64,000 nt of DNA from Oscillospiraceae bacterium (GTDB lineage Bacteria > Bacillota > Clostridia > Oscillospirales > Oscillospiraceae): contig JAFXTU010000059.1 in assembly GCA_017535635.1 (NCBI GenBank), positions 1-64,000 of the forward strand, read 5' to 3'. A program made the translations under genes and the position numbers. The notes below the pieces were generated by a model. The model did no database searches. It saw nothing but the letters and a program-made list of their open reading frames with translations, and was not told where the DNA came from. Position 1 is the stretch's first letter. Every line of letters starts with the position of its first letter. Positions 29,290 to 38,456 of this stretch are shown here, piece by piece.

Positions 29290-30551
29290 GCTTCCTTCTG
29301 ATCCCCCTGATGGTGCTTCTGGTCCTCTGCTCCGCGTTTTTCTCCAGCTCTGAGATCTCCTACGCCTCCGCCAACAAGCTTCACATCCGCTCCGCTGCGG
29401 AAAAGGGCGGCAAACGGGCGAGCCGCGTTCTGAAGATACAGGAACAGTTCACCAGGTTCCTCTCCACCATTCTTGTGGGAAACAACCTGGTCAATATCGC
29501 GTTTTCCTCCGTAATGACGCTGCTTCTTGCGGAAAACCTCGGGAGCAGAGGAGAGCGAACTGCGCCGTTGGTCAGCACGGCCGTACTTCTGGTCTTCGGC
29601 GAGATTATCCCGAAGCTGGTGGGCGCCAACCAGGCGGACAAGCTCGTCTACCTCTACGTCGGTCCCCTTCGCTTCTTCATGCTCCTGTTCAGCCCTGTGG
29701 TCACCGTCGTCAATGCCATAGTATCCAGGCTCAGTCGTTTCTGGACCCCGAAAGAGACAGAGCCGGAGGTCACGGACGACGAACTCGTCACGATCCTGGA
29801 GACCATCGAGGAGGAAGGCGTCTTTACGGAGCAGGAAAGCGAGCTTATCAAATCCGCCATCGAATTCAGCGACGTTATGGCCATGGATATATTCATCCCG
29901 AGAGTAGACGTCGCCGCGTTCAACGTGGAAGACGGGCTGGAGGAGCTATTGCAGGACGACGACCTTCTGAGCTATTCCCGCATTCCGGTCTATCAGGAGA
30001 CCATAGACCATATTCTGGGGATCCTCTCCACAAAAAAACTCATGAAATCCGCTGTAACGATGCCGCTCAACGAGATAAAACTGGAAGACCTGCTCTCCCC
30101 TGCCGTTTACGTCCACAAAACGAGAACGATCTCCTCCATCCTGCGGGAGCTGCTGAAGAAGCACCTGATGATGGCTGTGGTGGCAGACGAATTCGGAGGG
30201 ACCATGGGCATCCTCACCCTGGAGGACATCCTGGAAGAGATCGTAGGCGATATCTACGATGAGAGCGACGAGATCGAGGAGGACGTGGTGGCCGAGGGGG
30301 AGAACACCTTCACCGTTGACGGCAGCATGAACATCGAGGACTTTTTCGACTATGTGGGATACACACCGCCGGACTTTGATTCCGAGTACACCACCATGGG
30401 CGGCTGGGCCATTGAAAAGCTGGACCGCTTTCCCAAGAGCGGCGATCATTTTGTATGGGACCGATTTGACGTCACCGTCACAGCGGCGGAGGCCATGCGG
30501 GTGGAGCAGTTGAAGATCCGACTCCTGCCCCCTCCGGAAAAAGAGGATTAG
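29286..30551 (+). CDS. CNNM/hemolysin-family transporter with CBS and CorC_HlyC domains
   Basis: 421 residues. Membrane domain (FFSSSEISYASANKL; GEIIPKLVGANQAD), CBS pair (MDIFIPRVDVAAFN to GILTLEDILEEIVGDIYDE) and C-terminal CorC_HlyC domain (about 335-415: TFTVDGSMNIEDFFDYVGY, then TTMGGWAIEKLDRFPKSGD). Paralogue of the upstream gene and translationally coupled to it. Likely divalent cation exporter/transporter; such pairs may form heterodimers (inference). Confidence 0.88.
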   Translation: MSFLLIPLMVLLVLCSAFFSSSEISYASANKLHIRSAAEKGGKRASRVLKIQEQFTRFLSTILVGNNLVNIAFSSVMTLLLAENLGSRGERTAPLVSTAVLLVFGEIIPKLVGANQADKLVYLYVGPLRFFMLLFSPVVTVVNAIVSRLSRFWTPKETEPEVTDDELVTILETIEEEGVFTEQESELIKSAIEFSDVMAMDIFIPRVDVAAFNVEDGLEELLQDDDLLSYSRIPVYQETIDHILGILSTKKLMKSAVTMPLNEIKLEDLLSPAVYVHKTRTISSILRELLKKHLMMAVVADEFGGTMGILTLEDILEEIVGDIYDESDEIEEDVVAEGENTFTVDGSMNIEDFFDYVGYTPPDFDSEYTTMGGWAIEKLDRFPKSGDHFVWDRFDVTVTAAEAMRVEQLKIRLLPPPEKED

Positions 30552-30561
30552 ACCGAAGCAC

Positions 30562-30585
30562 CCGAGGCCGAAACCGGCCTCGGGC
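30562..30585 (+). terminator. Terminator after the CNNM/CorC pair
   Basis: 9-bp stem (cccgaggcc / ggcctcggg), GAAACC loop, followed by CGCTTTGCTT. Confidence 0.7.
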
Positions 30586-30607
30586 GCTTTGCTTCCAAGG
30601 AAAACAC

Positions 30608-30637
30608 ATTGGGGCGCAGCATCGACTGCGCCCCAAT
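30608..30637 (-). terminator. Terminator after the zinc-ribbon gene
   Basis: Perfect 12-bp stem (attggggcgcag / ctgcgccccaat), 6-nt loop, followed on the minus strand by GTGTTTTCCTT. Back-to-back with the plus-strand terminator at 30562. Confidence 0.8.
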
Positions 30638-30659
30638 GGCATTCATGAATCCGATCCGA

Positions 30660-30938
30660 TCAAGCCTGACCCCGCATGATCGCGAAGCAATCGCTGCAGT
30701 AAACGGGCCGGTCGGACTTGGGCTCGAAGGGAACCCGGGCTTCCTTGCCGCAGCGAGCGCAAACGGCGGTGAAGTACTCACGGGGACCACGAGCGGCGTT
30801 CTTCCGAGCGTCGCGGCAGGCCTTGCAGCGCTGGGGCTCATTCTGGAAGCCGCGCTCAGCGTAGAATTCCTGCTCACCGGCGGTGAAAACGAACTCCTGC
30901 CCACATTCCTTGCATACCAAAGTCTTGTCCTGATACAT
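30660..30938 (-). CDS. Small zinc-ribbon protein
   Basis: 92 residues with two zinc ribbons: CKEC...CKAC (with the conserved EFVFTAGEQEFYAERGFQ between) and CARC...CSDC. Widely found in Clostridia, function not known; probably RNA- or ribosome-associated by analogy (inference). Start ATG 30938 with GAGGA upstream. Lies 50 bp after the sigma factor gene on the same strand and may be co-transcribed. Confidence 0.8.
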   Translation of the reverse strand: MYQDKTLVCKECGQEFVFTAGEQEFYAERGFQNEPQRCKACRDARKNAARGPREYFTAVCARCGKEARVPFEPKSDRPVYCSDCFAIMRGQA

Positions 30939-30988
30939 CGCTAATCCTCACTTTTGACTAATCTTGGCCTCTCGGCCTTGTATTTGCG

Positions 30989-31609
30989 TCAGCCGAAGCT
31001 GGTGTCGCCGGGGGTGAGCTTTTGGAACTTGCGGCGGATCCGCTGAACGGCGTTATCCACGGCTTTTTCCGATCTGTTGGTGGTCTTTGCGATTTCTCTG
31101 TATGACATTCCTCTTAGGAAACAACGCAGGACCGACTGTTCAAATGCTGACAAACGCTGAAGCAAGTTCTGATACCGCTTCTGGGATTCTTCCCTGTCAA
31201 TGAGCAGTTCTTCCGGACCGCGCATATTGTCATTCCGAGATGAAAGTTCGTCAAAAAGAGAGGACTCCAAAGACAGACAGTCGTCGAGAGAAACATTCTG
31301 TGTGCCGGCGGATTCCCTCACCGCGGAAATCAACCGACGCCGGATGCAAAGCATGGCAAAGGTCCTAAAGCTTGCATTCTTACCGGCATCGTAGCCGCGG
31401 ATGGCACTTAACAAACCCAGCATGCCCTCCTGCAGCAGATCCTCCTGATCTCCGCCGGTAAGGAAAAACGGTCTGGCCAAGCTGCGAACGACACGACTAT
31501 ACCGGCGGATCATCGTTTCTTCCGCCTGAAGATCGCCCGCCGAAGCCAAGGCGAGAAGCTCTTCATCTGTCATTGATTCGTAAAGCAAGCTAGATTTCCC
31601 GCTTCCCAT
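30989..31609 (-). CDS. sigH: RNA polymerase sigma factor, SigH/Spo0H-like (sigma-70 family)
   Basis: 206 residues. Region 2 (MIRRYSRVVRSLARPFF, GGDQEDLLQEGMLGLLSAI) and region 4 HTH (LRGMSYREIAKTTNRSEKAVDNAVQRI, across two helices) with the RYQNLLQRLSAFEQSVLRCFL linker match stage 0 sigma H. It drives early sporulation and stationary-phase genes in spore formers. The start is uncertain: ATG 31609 lies only about 5 nt from the predicted transcription start; TTG 31588 or ATG 31573 (MTDEELL) are alternatives without strong ribosome sites. Confidence 0.85.
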   Translation of the reverse strand: MGSGKSSLLYESMTDEELLALASAGDLQAEETMIRRYSRVVRSLARPFFLTGGDQEDLLQEGMLGLLSAIRGYDAGKNASFRTFAMLCIRRRLISAVRESAGTQNVSLDDCLSLESSLFDELSSRNDNMRGPEELLIDREESQKRYQNLLQRLSAFEQSVLRCFLRGMSYREIAKTTNRSEKAVDNAVQRIRRKFQKLTPGDTSFG

Positions 31610-31621
31610 TTATGCTCTTGT

Positions 31622-31650
31622 ATTATAGACACCTATATTTGGAATGTCAA
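31622..31650 (-). promoter_or_regulatory. Strong sigma-A promoter for the sigH-like gene
   Basis: Minus strand consensus TTGACA (31645-31650), 17-bp spacer, TATAAT (31622-31627). Both hexamers are perfect. Confidence 0.85.
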
Positions 31651-31691
31651 GGCAATCAAAGGAAAATCTCAAAGAATTACCGCCTTTTTTA

Positions 31692-32762
31692 CTAAAAATC
31701 CATTTTGATCTGCCCGTCATTTCTGTTGTTTTCCATAGGAAAGGGCAAACCCAGGTGTTCATAGGCCAATTTTGTCACGCACCGTCCCCTGGGGGTCCGG
31801 GTCAGGAAGCCCTGCTGCAGGAGATAGGGCTCATAAACATCCTCTATGGTGACCGTCTCCTCATTCACCGTGGCTGCCAAGGTATCCAGACCCACCGGGC
31901 CGCCGCCGTACTGCTGAATGATGCTCCGAAGAAGCTTTCGGTCCACGTTGTCCAGCCCCAGCCGGTCGATATCCAGCCGCGTCAGGGCGTCGTCCGCCAC
32001 GGCCTTGGTGATCACCCCGTCCGCCGTCACCTCCGCAAAATCCCGTACTCGCTTCAGGAGCCGGTTTGCGATCCGGGGCGTGCCCCGGCAGCGTCTGGCG
32101 ATCTCCTCCGCGCCGGAGGGCTCGATCCCGATGCTCAGCAGCTCGGCGCTGCGTCGGATGATCAGCTCCAGCTCCTCCGGGGTATAGAGCTCCAGCTTGA
32201 GGATTACGCCGAAGCGGTCCCGCAGGGGGGCGGAGATCTGACCGCTGCGGGTGGTGGCACCGATGAGGGTAAACTTTTTCAAGGGCAGCCGGATGGAATT
32301 GGCGGAGGGCCCCTGCCCAAGAATGATGTCGATCTCACCGTCCTCCATGGCAGGATAGAGGATCTCCTCCACGCTCCGGTTCAATCGGTGGATCTCATCC
32401 ACGAAAAGAATGTCGTGATCGTTCAGATTGGTCAGCAGGGCCGCCAGATCTCTCGGCTTCTCTATGGCAGGGCCGGAGGTCTTTCGGATGCTGACTCCCA
32501 TCTCATTGGCGATGATCTGGGCCAGCGTGGTTTTTCCCAGGCCCGGAGGCCCATGAAGGAGCACATGGTCCAGCGCCTCCTCCCGTCTTCTGGCCGCCTC
32601 GATGAAAACGGACAGATTCTCCTTGGCTTTCTTCTGGCCGATATACTCCTTCAATGTCTGGGGACGGAGTGAGAATTCCCCCTCATCCTCCGGGACGTAG
32701 CGGGCCGAGGTCAGCTCCTTGGATTCCTGGGGAAGGATCTCCCCCGTGATCTCAATGCTCAT
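31692..32762 (-). CDS. ruvB: Holliday junction branch migration ATPase RuvB
   Basis: 356 residues. AAA+ motor: Walker [15 protein letters not shown], Walker [11 protein letters not shown], sensor GATTRSGQ, and C-terminal winged helix ending in [12 protein letters not shown]. Lies 10 bp after ruvA in a ruvC-ruvA-ruvB operon. Confidence 0.97.
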   Translation of the reverse strand: MSIEITGEILPQESKELTSARYVPEDEGEFSLRPQTLKEYIGQKKAKENLSVFIEAARRREEALDHVLLHGPPGLGKTTLAQIIANEMGVSIRKTSGPAIEKPRDLAALLTNLNDHDILFVDEIHRLNRSVEEILYPAMEDGEIDIILGQGPSANSIRLPLKKFTLIGATTRSGQISAPLRDRFGVILKLELYTPEELELIIRRSAELLSIGIEPSGAEEIARRCRGTPRIANRLLKRVRDFAEVTADGVITKAVADDALTRLDIDRLGLDNVDRKLLRSIIQQYGGGPVGLDTLAATVNEETVTIEDVYEPYLLQQGFLTRTPRGRCVTKLAYEHLGLPFPMENNRNDGQIKMDF

Positions 32763-32772
32763 TTCTCATTCC

Positions 32773-33378
32773 TCATCTCAGCGAGCCCTTCAGGACCTCG
32801 CGGATCGCCTCTTCTACGGACAGGCCGGACAGATCCAGCTTTCCCAGGGCGGCGTTGATCTCCGACGGACTGTAGCCCAGAACGGAGAGGGCCGCTCCGA
32901 TATCCCGGGTCTTCTGGTCTCCCGCCGGGACAATCCCGCTCGGAGCGGAGATCGTTCCCGGCGTCATGAGGCTGAGATCCTGGGCCACCTTGTCCTTCAG
33001 CTCCAGCAGGATGCGCTGGGCAAGCTTTTTGCCGATCCCGGGCGCGATGGTCAGGGCCTTTTCATTGCCGCTGGTGATGGCCAGAGCCAGGTCCTCCGGG
33101 CTGCTGGCGGAAAGGATGGACAGCGCCGCCTTCGGGCCGACGCCGGAGATGCCGGTGAGCATCTTGAAGCTCCCCAGTTCCGCCTGGGTGGTAAAGCCAT
33201 AGATGTCAAAGGCGTCTTCCCGGATCACACATGTGGTGAACAGCTTTGCCGTCTCCCCCAGCTTCAGCATGCTCAGGCTCCGCAGGGATGTATTGCAGCT
33301 GAAGCCTACGCCGCCGCAGTCGATGACCGCGAGGCAGTTCTCCAGGGCAGCGACCGTACCGTTTAAGTAGTAGAACAT
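32773..33378 (-). CDS. ruvA: Holliday junction branch migration protein RuvA
   Basis: 201 residues from ATG 33378 (GGGAGAG upstream); begins MFYYLNGTVA as RuvA does. OB fold, HhH repeats (LTGISGVGPKAAL and APGIGKKLAQRI) and the C-terminal RuvB-binding domain. Overlaps the ruvC end by 16 bp. Confidence 0.96.
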   Translation of the reverse strand: MFYYLNGTVAALENCLAVIDCGGVGFSCNTSLRSLSMLKLGETAKLFTTCVIREDAFDIYGFTTQAELGSFKMLTGISGVGPKAALSILSASSPEDLALAITSGNEKALTIAPGIGKKLAQRILLELKDKVAQDLSLMTPGTISAPSGIVPAGDQKTRDIGAALSVLGYSPSEINAALGKLDLSGLSVEEAIREVLKGSLR

Positions 33379-33911
33379 GTGGTATTCTCTCCCGCCTGAA
33401 ATAGAAGTGAGGTGGCCGCCCGACCGTGGCAAAGGGCGATGGCCAGGGCGTCGGCCGCGTCATCCGGCCGGGGGACCTCTTTCAGATGCAGCATGCGCAT
33501 GGTCATCTCCATGACCTGCCGCTTTTCCGCCCGGCCATAGCCCACTACGCTCTGCTTGACCTGCAGGGGCGTATACTCATAAATGGGGATCCCCTTCTGC
33601 CGACAGACCAGAAGCAGGATCCCCCGTCCGTGGGCCACACTGATGCCGGTAGTGATGTTCGTGTTGAAAAACAACTCCTCAATGGCCACCGCCTCCGGTG
33701 CGACGGCGTCCAGCAACTGTCCCAGATCGTTGTAGATGATCTCCAGCCGCTCCGAAAGGGGCAGCCCCGCCTCCGTCCGAATGGCGCCGTAGGTCATTGG
33801 GCGAAAGTCACCCCGAACGGCTTCCACCACGCCGAAGCCCACAATGGCAATGCCGGGGTCCAGCCCCAGGATCCGCAAAGCACTCACATCCTTTGTTCCT
33901 GAGTTTACCAT
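33363..33911 (-). CDS. ruvC: Crossover junction endodeoxyribonuclease RuvC
   Basis: 182 residues. Catalytic acidic residues in LGLDPG, AIEELFF and PDDAADALAIA. Resolves Holliday junctions. The conserved protein begins at RILGLDPG; ATG 33911 has only a weak upstream site, while GTG or TTG codons 8-11 codons further in (after AAAGGA) are also possible starts. First gene of the ruvCAB operon. Confidence 0.94.
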   Translation of the reverse strand: MVNSGTKDVSALRILGLDPGIAIVGFGVVEAVRGDFRPMTYGAIRTEAGLPLSERLEIIYNDLGQLLDAVAPEAVAIEELFFNTNITTGISVAHGRGILLLVCRQKGIPIYEYTPLQVKQSVVGYGRAEKRQVMEMTMRMLHLKEVPRPDDAADALAIALCHGRAATSLLFQAGENTTCSTT

Positions 33912-33974
33912 AAATCTGCCTGCTTCGCAACGAATTCACGGAAAAACCGCATACCCGGAAAGGGGGATATGCCC

Positions 33975-36902
33975 TCAGGTGAATTCCGCCAGCAGCTTCG
34001 CGCACTGAGCCCTTGTCAGATCGCCCTTCGGATCCAGTCTCACCCCGTCCCCGTTCATGACGCCCATAAAGGCCAGCTCGGACAGATACCCTTCCGCCCA
34101 GGCAGGGACCTCCTCCGCGTCCTCGAAATCCAGAACTCCTTTCATCCGCCCTGCCTCCATGGTCCGTCCCAGCACCGTCGCCGCCTGGGACCGGGTGATG
34201 TGCTCCCCGGGAAGGAAGCAGATGCCCTCCTGGGTCATGACGCCCTGGATGTAGCCCTTGGCCGCCGCCGCATGAACGTAGTCAAGCGCCCAGGCCGGGA
34301 CATCCGCCTCATCGGCAAAGCGCACCGTCTCTTCCCCTTCTTCGCTGCCGATGCCCTGCCAACGGCAGAGCATGGCGGCGAATTCCGCCCGGGTCATGGG
34401 CGTATTGGGGTCGAAGAGAGTCTCCCCTTCTCCTCCGGCGCGGCCGTTCACGACACCGAGAGCGCAGAGGTAATCCACATAGCCCTCCGCCCAATGTCCA
34501 TCCATGTCTCCAAAGGGGGACTCTCCTTCCGTTCCGGTATAGAGGGAGACGGAATGATAATTCCCGCTGTGATCCCGGGCGTACAGGACGACATGCCGAA
34601 GCCTGCCGTCTTCCGGCAGGACTGCGGTAAGGCTACCCTCCTCCTGACGGTATTCAAAAGGCCATTCCGCTCCGTCCACCGTGAGGGAGATCAGCTCCGG
34701 AGGAAGAATGCCTTCCGCCAGGTCCCGGACCTCCCCTGTCAGCATTCCCTCCGCTTCGGCAAGCCGGAGGATGGGCGCCTCCGTGTCCGCATCCTCATTC
34801 ACGCTGAGAACGATCTGATCCAGTCGGATCGTTCCTTTTCCTTCACCGGCGATCCGAAGACCCTGGATGGGACCGAAGCGGCCTGTGTTCACCGTAAAGG
34901 GGATCCAGCCCTCCCGATCCATCGTGCAGAGCAGGAGCTCCGCCCCCTCATGCACGGAGTAGAGCCGGTTTCCGCTTCCGTCGCTCCGGATCCAGAAGGA
35001 CACATAGTTCAGGAGTCCGGTATCCACATCCTCCATCGGGAAGAGGACGCTCCCCTGCTCCAGATCGTATTCCAGGCGCAGGCTGCCGAAGCCGTATCGG
35101 GCCTGGTCCCGCTGCCGTTCCTGGGTCCAGATCAGTCCCTCCGTGCTCCCGGAAGCATAGGTCTCATAATCCGCCGCGCAGATCACCGGCTCCGTGACCA
35201 GGACCTGGATCTCCCGGCGAAGGGAGCCGCAGGAAACAACGATGGTCCCGCTCCCGGAGCTGCTGCCCGCCGTAAAGGTCCCGTCTTCCTCCAGACTGCC
35301 CGCTTCCCCCTCCAGGCTCCATTGGAACACTTCGTCCTCCGCCTGGAGCTGGAAGGTATGCCATACGGCGCGCGCCGTCAGCTCCGCTTTCTCACCGGGC
35401 AGCAGCTTCAGGGAGGAGACCTCCCTGCCGGTATCCTCCCGACGTACCGTCAGGGAATCCGGATCGGATACCACGGGGATGCGAAGGCTGCCGCTCACAT
35501 CGCCGCAGACCGCGGTGATGACGGCCTCTCCGGCCTCCATAGGCGCGGTATAGATGCCCTCCGCATCGATGCTTCCCCGATCCGCGCTCCACTGAGGCTC
35601 GTCCACAGGAGCCGGAGCGCCGTTCCGGTCGCAGCCGCCGACGCGGAAGGAGGCGCTGCTGCCGCAGAGAAGAGCCCGCTGCTCCGAGAAAACGGCCAGG
35701 GTACACAACTCCCCCGCCTCCTCCTTCGGCGCGGTCAGAAGCAGGAACTGGGGCGTTTTCCGGACCGTACCCAGGGAGGGCTCGTTTACAATGGAGCAGG
35801 CGTCCTCGCCGGGCATCTGCGCTCCCAGCAGCGTGGAGGCTCCGCCGTCCAGAGCCCCGGCAGCCACACAGCCCAGCTCCAGAAGACGGTGCGCGTCCTC
35901 CTCCAGAGTCAGGCCAAGGGAGTACCCCGGCTGCCGCCCGTCCACGGTATAGAAGAGGACTGAGCCGTCCTCCCGGATGCCGATGGAGGTCCTGGGAGCC
36001 TTGGACTTGTCCAGCTTTTCCAGACCTTCCTCCACCGCTCCGTCCCATACCAGCCGATAGAGGCAGCCAAGCGCGGTTTGGCAGGCGTTGAACTGTTCGT
36101 CCCCTGCCTCCGCGTGCAGCGTCAGCTCCATCCCCTCTTCCAGCGATTCCAGAAACGAGAGCCGCCAATCATCACTGTCTGCCGTAAGGCAGAGAAGATA
36201 CTTGCCTTCCGGTATGGGAGCCGGCCCTTCGGAGCGACAGACAGACTCCAGCGTACAGCTCGCTTCCCCTCCGACAGAAAGCACCTCCGCCTCTTCCGGG
36301 ACCAGGACCAGGTTCCAAGTTTCTCTCACAGCAGGGGTCGATTCGCCCCAGGCGGAAGAATAGAGGCAGAAGACTCCGTTCCGAAAGCTTTTGTTAAAGC
36401 AGCCGATCGGCATGGAGGATCCCTCCTTGCTTACAGACAGACGCAGCTCCGGTTTTCCCAGAAACGCGGAACCGTCCTCCAGGAAGCCGAAGGCATAATT
36501 CCCGTCGTCTGAGGAAAGCAGTTCTCCGGACTGCACGACGAGGCCCAAGGGCATTCCGGTGGCCATCACGAAAAAATCCCCGTTGATCCCGGCGATGATC
36601 CGCTCTTCGGTGCTTTCCAGCGCCTGGGCGAAGTCCAGCTTCTCCAGAAGCGACGAGCCGAAAGCCAGCTGCGGCCGGACACTGCCGCCCGGGATCAGGC
36701 AAAGAATTCGCTCCGTTTGGCGGGAGGCGTTGGAAAAGACCGTTTCCGTCAGGGTGAGGGTTTGGGAGAGCGGGGTCTCCCTGGTCCAAAGCAGCTCCGG
36801 CTCCGGGAAAGCAGGCTCCGCCTCGCCTTCCGCAGCAGCGGAAAACGGCAGGACCAGAAACAGGAGGGTCAGAAGAAAGGAGATCGTGCGAAACAGCTTC
36901 AT
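33975..36902 (-). CDS. SLH-anchored phosphodiester glycosidase (NAGPA)-domain exoprotein
   Basis: 975 residues: signal peptide (about 1-24), a NAGPA-type domain (about 60-400) with INGDFFVMATGMPLGLVV, SIGIREDGSVLFYTVDGRQ and the GALDGGASTLL core, Ig-like beta domains (about 410-560), a galactose-binding-like segment (about 575-700), and three C-terminal SLH repeats (about 795-975: FGDMDGHWAEGYVDYL, FADEADVPAWALDYVHAA, FEDAEEVPAWAEGYLSEL). Secreted and bound to cell-wall polymer. NAGPA-domain proteins cleave GlcNAc-phosphodiesters in eukaryotes and act on wall polymers in Bacillus YpbE/YngK-like cases; the substrate here is unknown. Confidence 0.85.
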   Translation of the reverse strand: MKLFRTISFLLTLLFLVLPFSAAAEGEAEPAFPEPELLWTRETPLSQTLTLTETVFSNASRQTERILCLIPGGSVRPQLAFGSSLLEKLDFAQALESTEERIIAGINGDFFVMATGMPLGLVVQSGELLSSDDGNYAFGFLEDGSAFLGKPELRLSVSKEGSSMPIGCFNKSFRNGVFCLYSSAWGESTPAVRETWNLVLVPEEAEVLSVGGEASCTLESVCRSEGPAPIPEGKYLLCLTADSDDWRLSFLESLEEGMELTLHAEAGDEQFNACQTALGCLYRLVWDGAVEEGLEKLDKSKAPRTSIGIREDGSVLFYTVDGRQPGYSLGLTLEEDAHRLLELGCVAAGALDGGASTLLGAQMPGEDACSIVNEPSLGTVRKTPQFLLLTAPKEEAGELCTLAVFSEQRALLCGSSASFRVGGCDRNGAPAPVDEPQWSADRGSIDAEGIYTAPMEAGEAVITAVCGDVSGSLRIPVVSDPDSLTVRREDTGREVSSLKLLPGEKAELTARAVWHTFQLQAEDEVFQWSLEGEAGSLEEDGTFTAGSSSGSGTIVVSCGSLRREIQVLVTEPVICAADYETYASGSTEGLIWTQERQRDQARYGFGSLRLEYDLEQGSVLFPMEDVDTGLLNYVSFWIRSDGSGNRLYSVHEGAELLLCTMDREGWIPFTVNTGRFGPIQGLRIAGEGKGTIRLDQIVLSVNEDADTEAPILRLAEAEGMLTGEVRDLAEGILPPELISLTVDGAEWPFEYRQEEGSLTAVLPEDGRLRHVVLYARDHSGNYHSVSLYTGTEGESPFGDMDGHWAEGYVDYLCALGVVNGRAGGEGETLFDPNTPMTRAEFAAMLCRWQGIGSEEGEETVRFADEADVPAWALDYVHAAAAKGYIQGVMTQEGICFLPGEHITRSQAATVLGRTMEAGRMKGVLDFEDAEEVPAWAEGYLSELAFMGVMNGDGVRLDPKGDLTRAQCAKLLAEFT

Positions 36903-36962
36903 AACAATAGCTCTCTTTCGCGGCTGAAGGGCCGGGCAAAACCGGAGTCCTTTTCTGTCTGC

Positions 36963-36991
36963 ATTTTACCACACGGCCCGCCCCCTGACAA
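36963..36991 (-). promoter_or_regulatory. Candidate promoter for the NAGPA-SLH gene
   Basis: Minus strand TTGTCA (36986-36991), 17-bp spacer, TAAAAT (36963-36968), about 60 bp upstream of the start. Confidence 0.55.
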
Positions 36992-37027
36992 TCGGCGGAA
37001 TTTGGCTCTTTGGGTCGAAATACAGCC

Positions 37028-37075
37028 GCGCCGCAGCCTTCCGGACCGGGAAGACCCGGCAGAAGAATGCGGCGC
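37028..37075 (-). terminator. Possible terminator after the HtrA-like gene
   Basis: 8-bp outer stem (gcgccgca / tgcggcgc) enclosing a smaller ccggg/cccgg hairpin, 24 bp after the protease stop on the minus strand. The T-run is weak. Confidence 0.35.
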
Positions 37076-37098
37076 TGCTGAAACAAAAGTGAGGAAGC

Positions 37099-38400
37099 TT
37101 ATTTTGCCCTGGCGGCATCCATCAGCGTGAAGGATACCTCGCTGATCTCCCGGTCACGGCAGATGGTCAGCGTCAGGAGGTCTCCGGCGGCCATCCCGTT
37201 GATGACCGCGTAGATCTCATTGACGGAGCCCACCGTCACCCCATTGGCCTCCAGGATCAGATCGCCTCGCATCAGTCCGGCATCGGCAGCCGGACTGGAG
37301 GCATCCACGGCGGAGATATACAGGCAGGAGGGATATCCGTAGTAGGCGGCATAGGCAGCGGGCAGCTCAGAGACCGTTAGTCCCGAAGAGGGGCGGCCCG
37401 CGACACAGCCATTCTGCAGGAGCTCATCCATGACCGGCCTGGCGCTGCGCATGGAGATCGCCATGAAAACGCCCTCGGCTTCCGGAAGCTCAGAGCCAAG
37501 CTCCGCGTCCAGGATCCCGATAATCTGACCGGAGGCGTTCACCAGGGCGCTTCCGGAAGCGACATCTCCCAGGGCCATACCGATCTGCAGGACCTCCATG
37601 GGAAAGCCGCGATAAAGATAGGAGGGATTCACGGCGGAAAGGATCCCGTCCCGGATGCTGACGACGCCGAGAGCGGGATCGCCGATGACGGCGATGGGCT
37701 CTCCCGGGAGATACTGATCGTCCCCGCAGAAGGTGGCCGCGGCCAGGTTTTCTGCTTCGATCTTCAAAACCGCCAGATCGGTGGCATAGTCCAGGCCGAT
37801 CAGTTGGGCTTCATAGCTGCTGTCATTCAGGGAAACGCTGATACTGTCGGCCCCGCTGACCAGATGGGCACTGGCAAGGAGGGCGCCGTCCTCCGTCATA
37901 ACAATGACCGCGCCCTTCTTTACCCTGCCGTTTCTGCTGACGCTCTCCAAAACGCCCACGGAGGGAGCACATCGGCTGTAGAGCTGGGCATAACTCAAGG
38001 GATCCTTCTGGCCTGCGCTGGAAATGCGCATCCTTGCCCCGCTCCATTCGTAGCCTCCGCTCTGCACGGGAAGGACCGGGAGCTCCGCAGGCTCCGGCGA
38101 AGCCGGAGCTTCCGGATGAAGGAGCTTTTCGCTTCGGTCACGACTGACAAGCGCCAGGGAAAAGCCCTTTCCTTCATGCTGCAGGGAGATCCTGAGGTGC
38201 AGGATGAGCACAAAAAAGGCGCTGCAAAGTGCCAGGATGATCAGCACCGCCGCGATAAGGGGCGCTGCACCGTGTTTTTTGGGAGGCTCCGGCGCTTTTG
38301 GCTGCGGGGGTTCCAAACGGGAGGAAAACTGGAACTCTCCGTTCTCCACCGGCGCGGTATACGCATTGGGGTTCGGTTCCCGGTCCTGATTCTCTGACAT
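37099..38400 (-). CDS. HtrA-like membrane-anchored serine protease with PDZ domain
   Basis: 433 residues; GGAGG 5 nt before ATG 38400 favours this start over ATG 38412. Pro-rich cytoplasmic N-terminus, one membrane helix (about 45-68), trypsin-like domain (about 140-320) and a C-terminal PDZ (about 340-430, AGLMRGDLILEANGVTVG). The catalytic His (LLASAHLV) and Asp (ATDLAVLKI) are kept; the usual GNSGGP serine motif is altered to VASGSA, with Ser still at the nucleophile position. Surface protein quality control is likely, but activity is not assured. Located 56 bp downstream of the histidine kinase gene. Confidence 0.83.
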   Translation of the reverse strand: MSENQDREPNPNAYTAPVENGEFQFSSRLEPPQPKAPEPPKKHGAAPLIAAVLIILALCSAFFVLILHLRISLQHEGKGFSLALVSRDRSEKLLHPEAPASPEPAELPVLPVQSGGYEWSGARMRISSAGQKDPLSYAQLYSRCAPSVGVLESVSRNGRVKKGAVIVMTEDGALLASAHLVSGADSISVSLNDSSYEAQLIGLDYATDLAVLKIEAENLAAATFCGDDQYLPGEPIAVIGDPALGVVSIRDGILSAVNPSYLYRGFPMEVLQIGMALGDVASGSALVNASGQIIGILDAELGSELPEAEGVFMAISMRSARPVMDELLQNGCVAGRPSSGLTVSELPAAYAAYYGYPSCLYISAVDASSPAADAGLMRGDLILEANGVTVGSVNEIYAVINGMAAGDLLTLTICRDREISEVSFTLMDAARAK

Positions 38401-38456
38401 GGCTTCCTCCATGGGTGCTCCGGCGGGCGGAGTCCAGCTTCAAATGATAAGGGAAA

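Noticed and set aside
31692-33911. LexA-type operator ahead of ruvCAB
   Set aside because: No clear GAAC-N4-GTTC palindrome was seen upstream of ruvC.
33969-35963. A 664-codon plus-strand frame
   Set aside because: Antisense to the NAGPA-SLH gene, which has a signal peptide and SLH repeats in the other frame.
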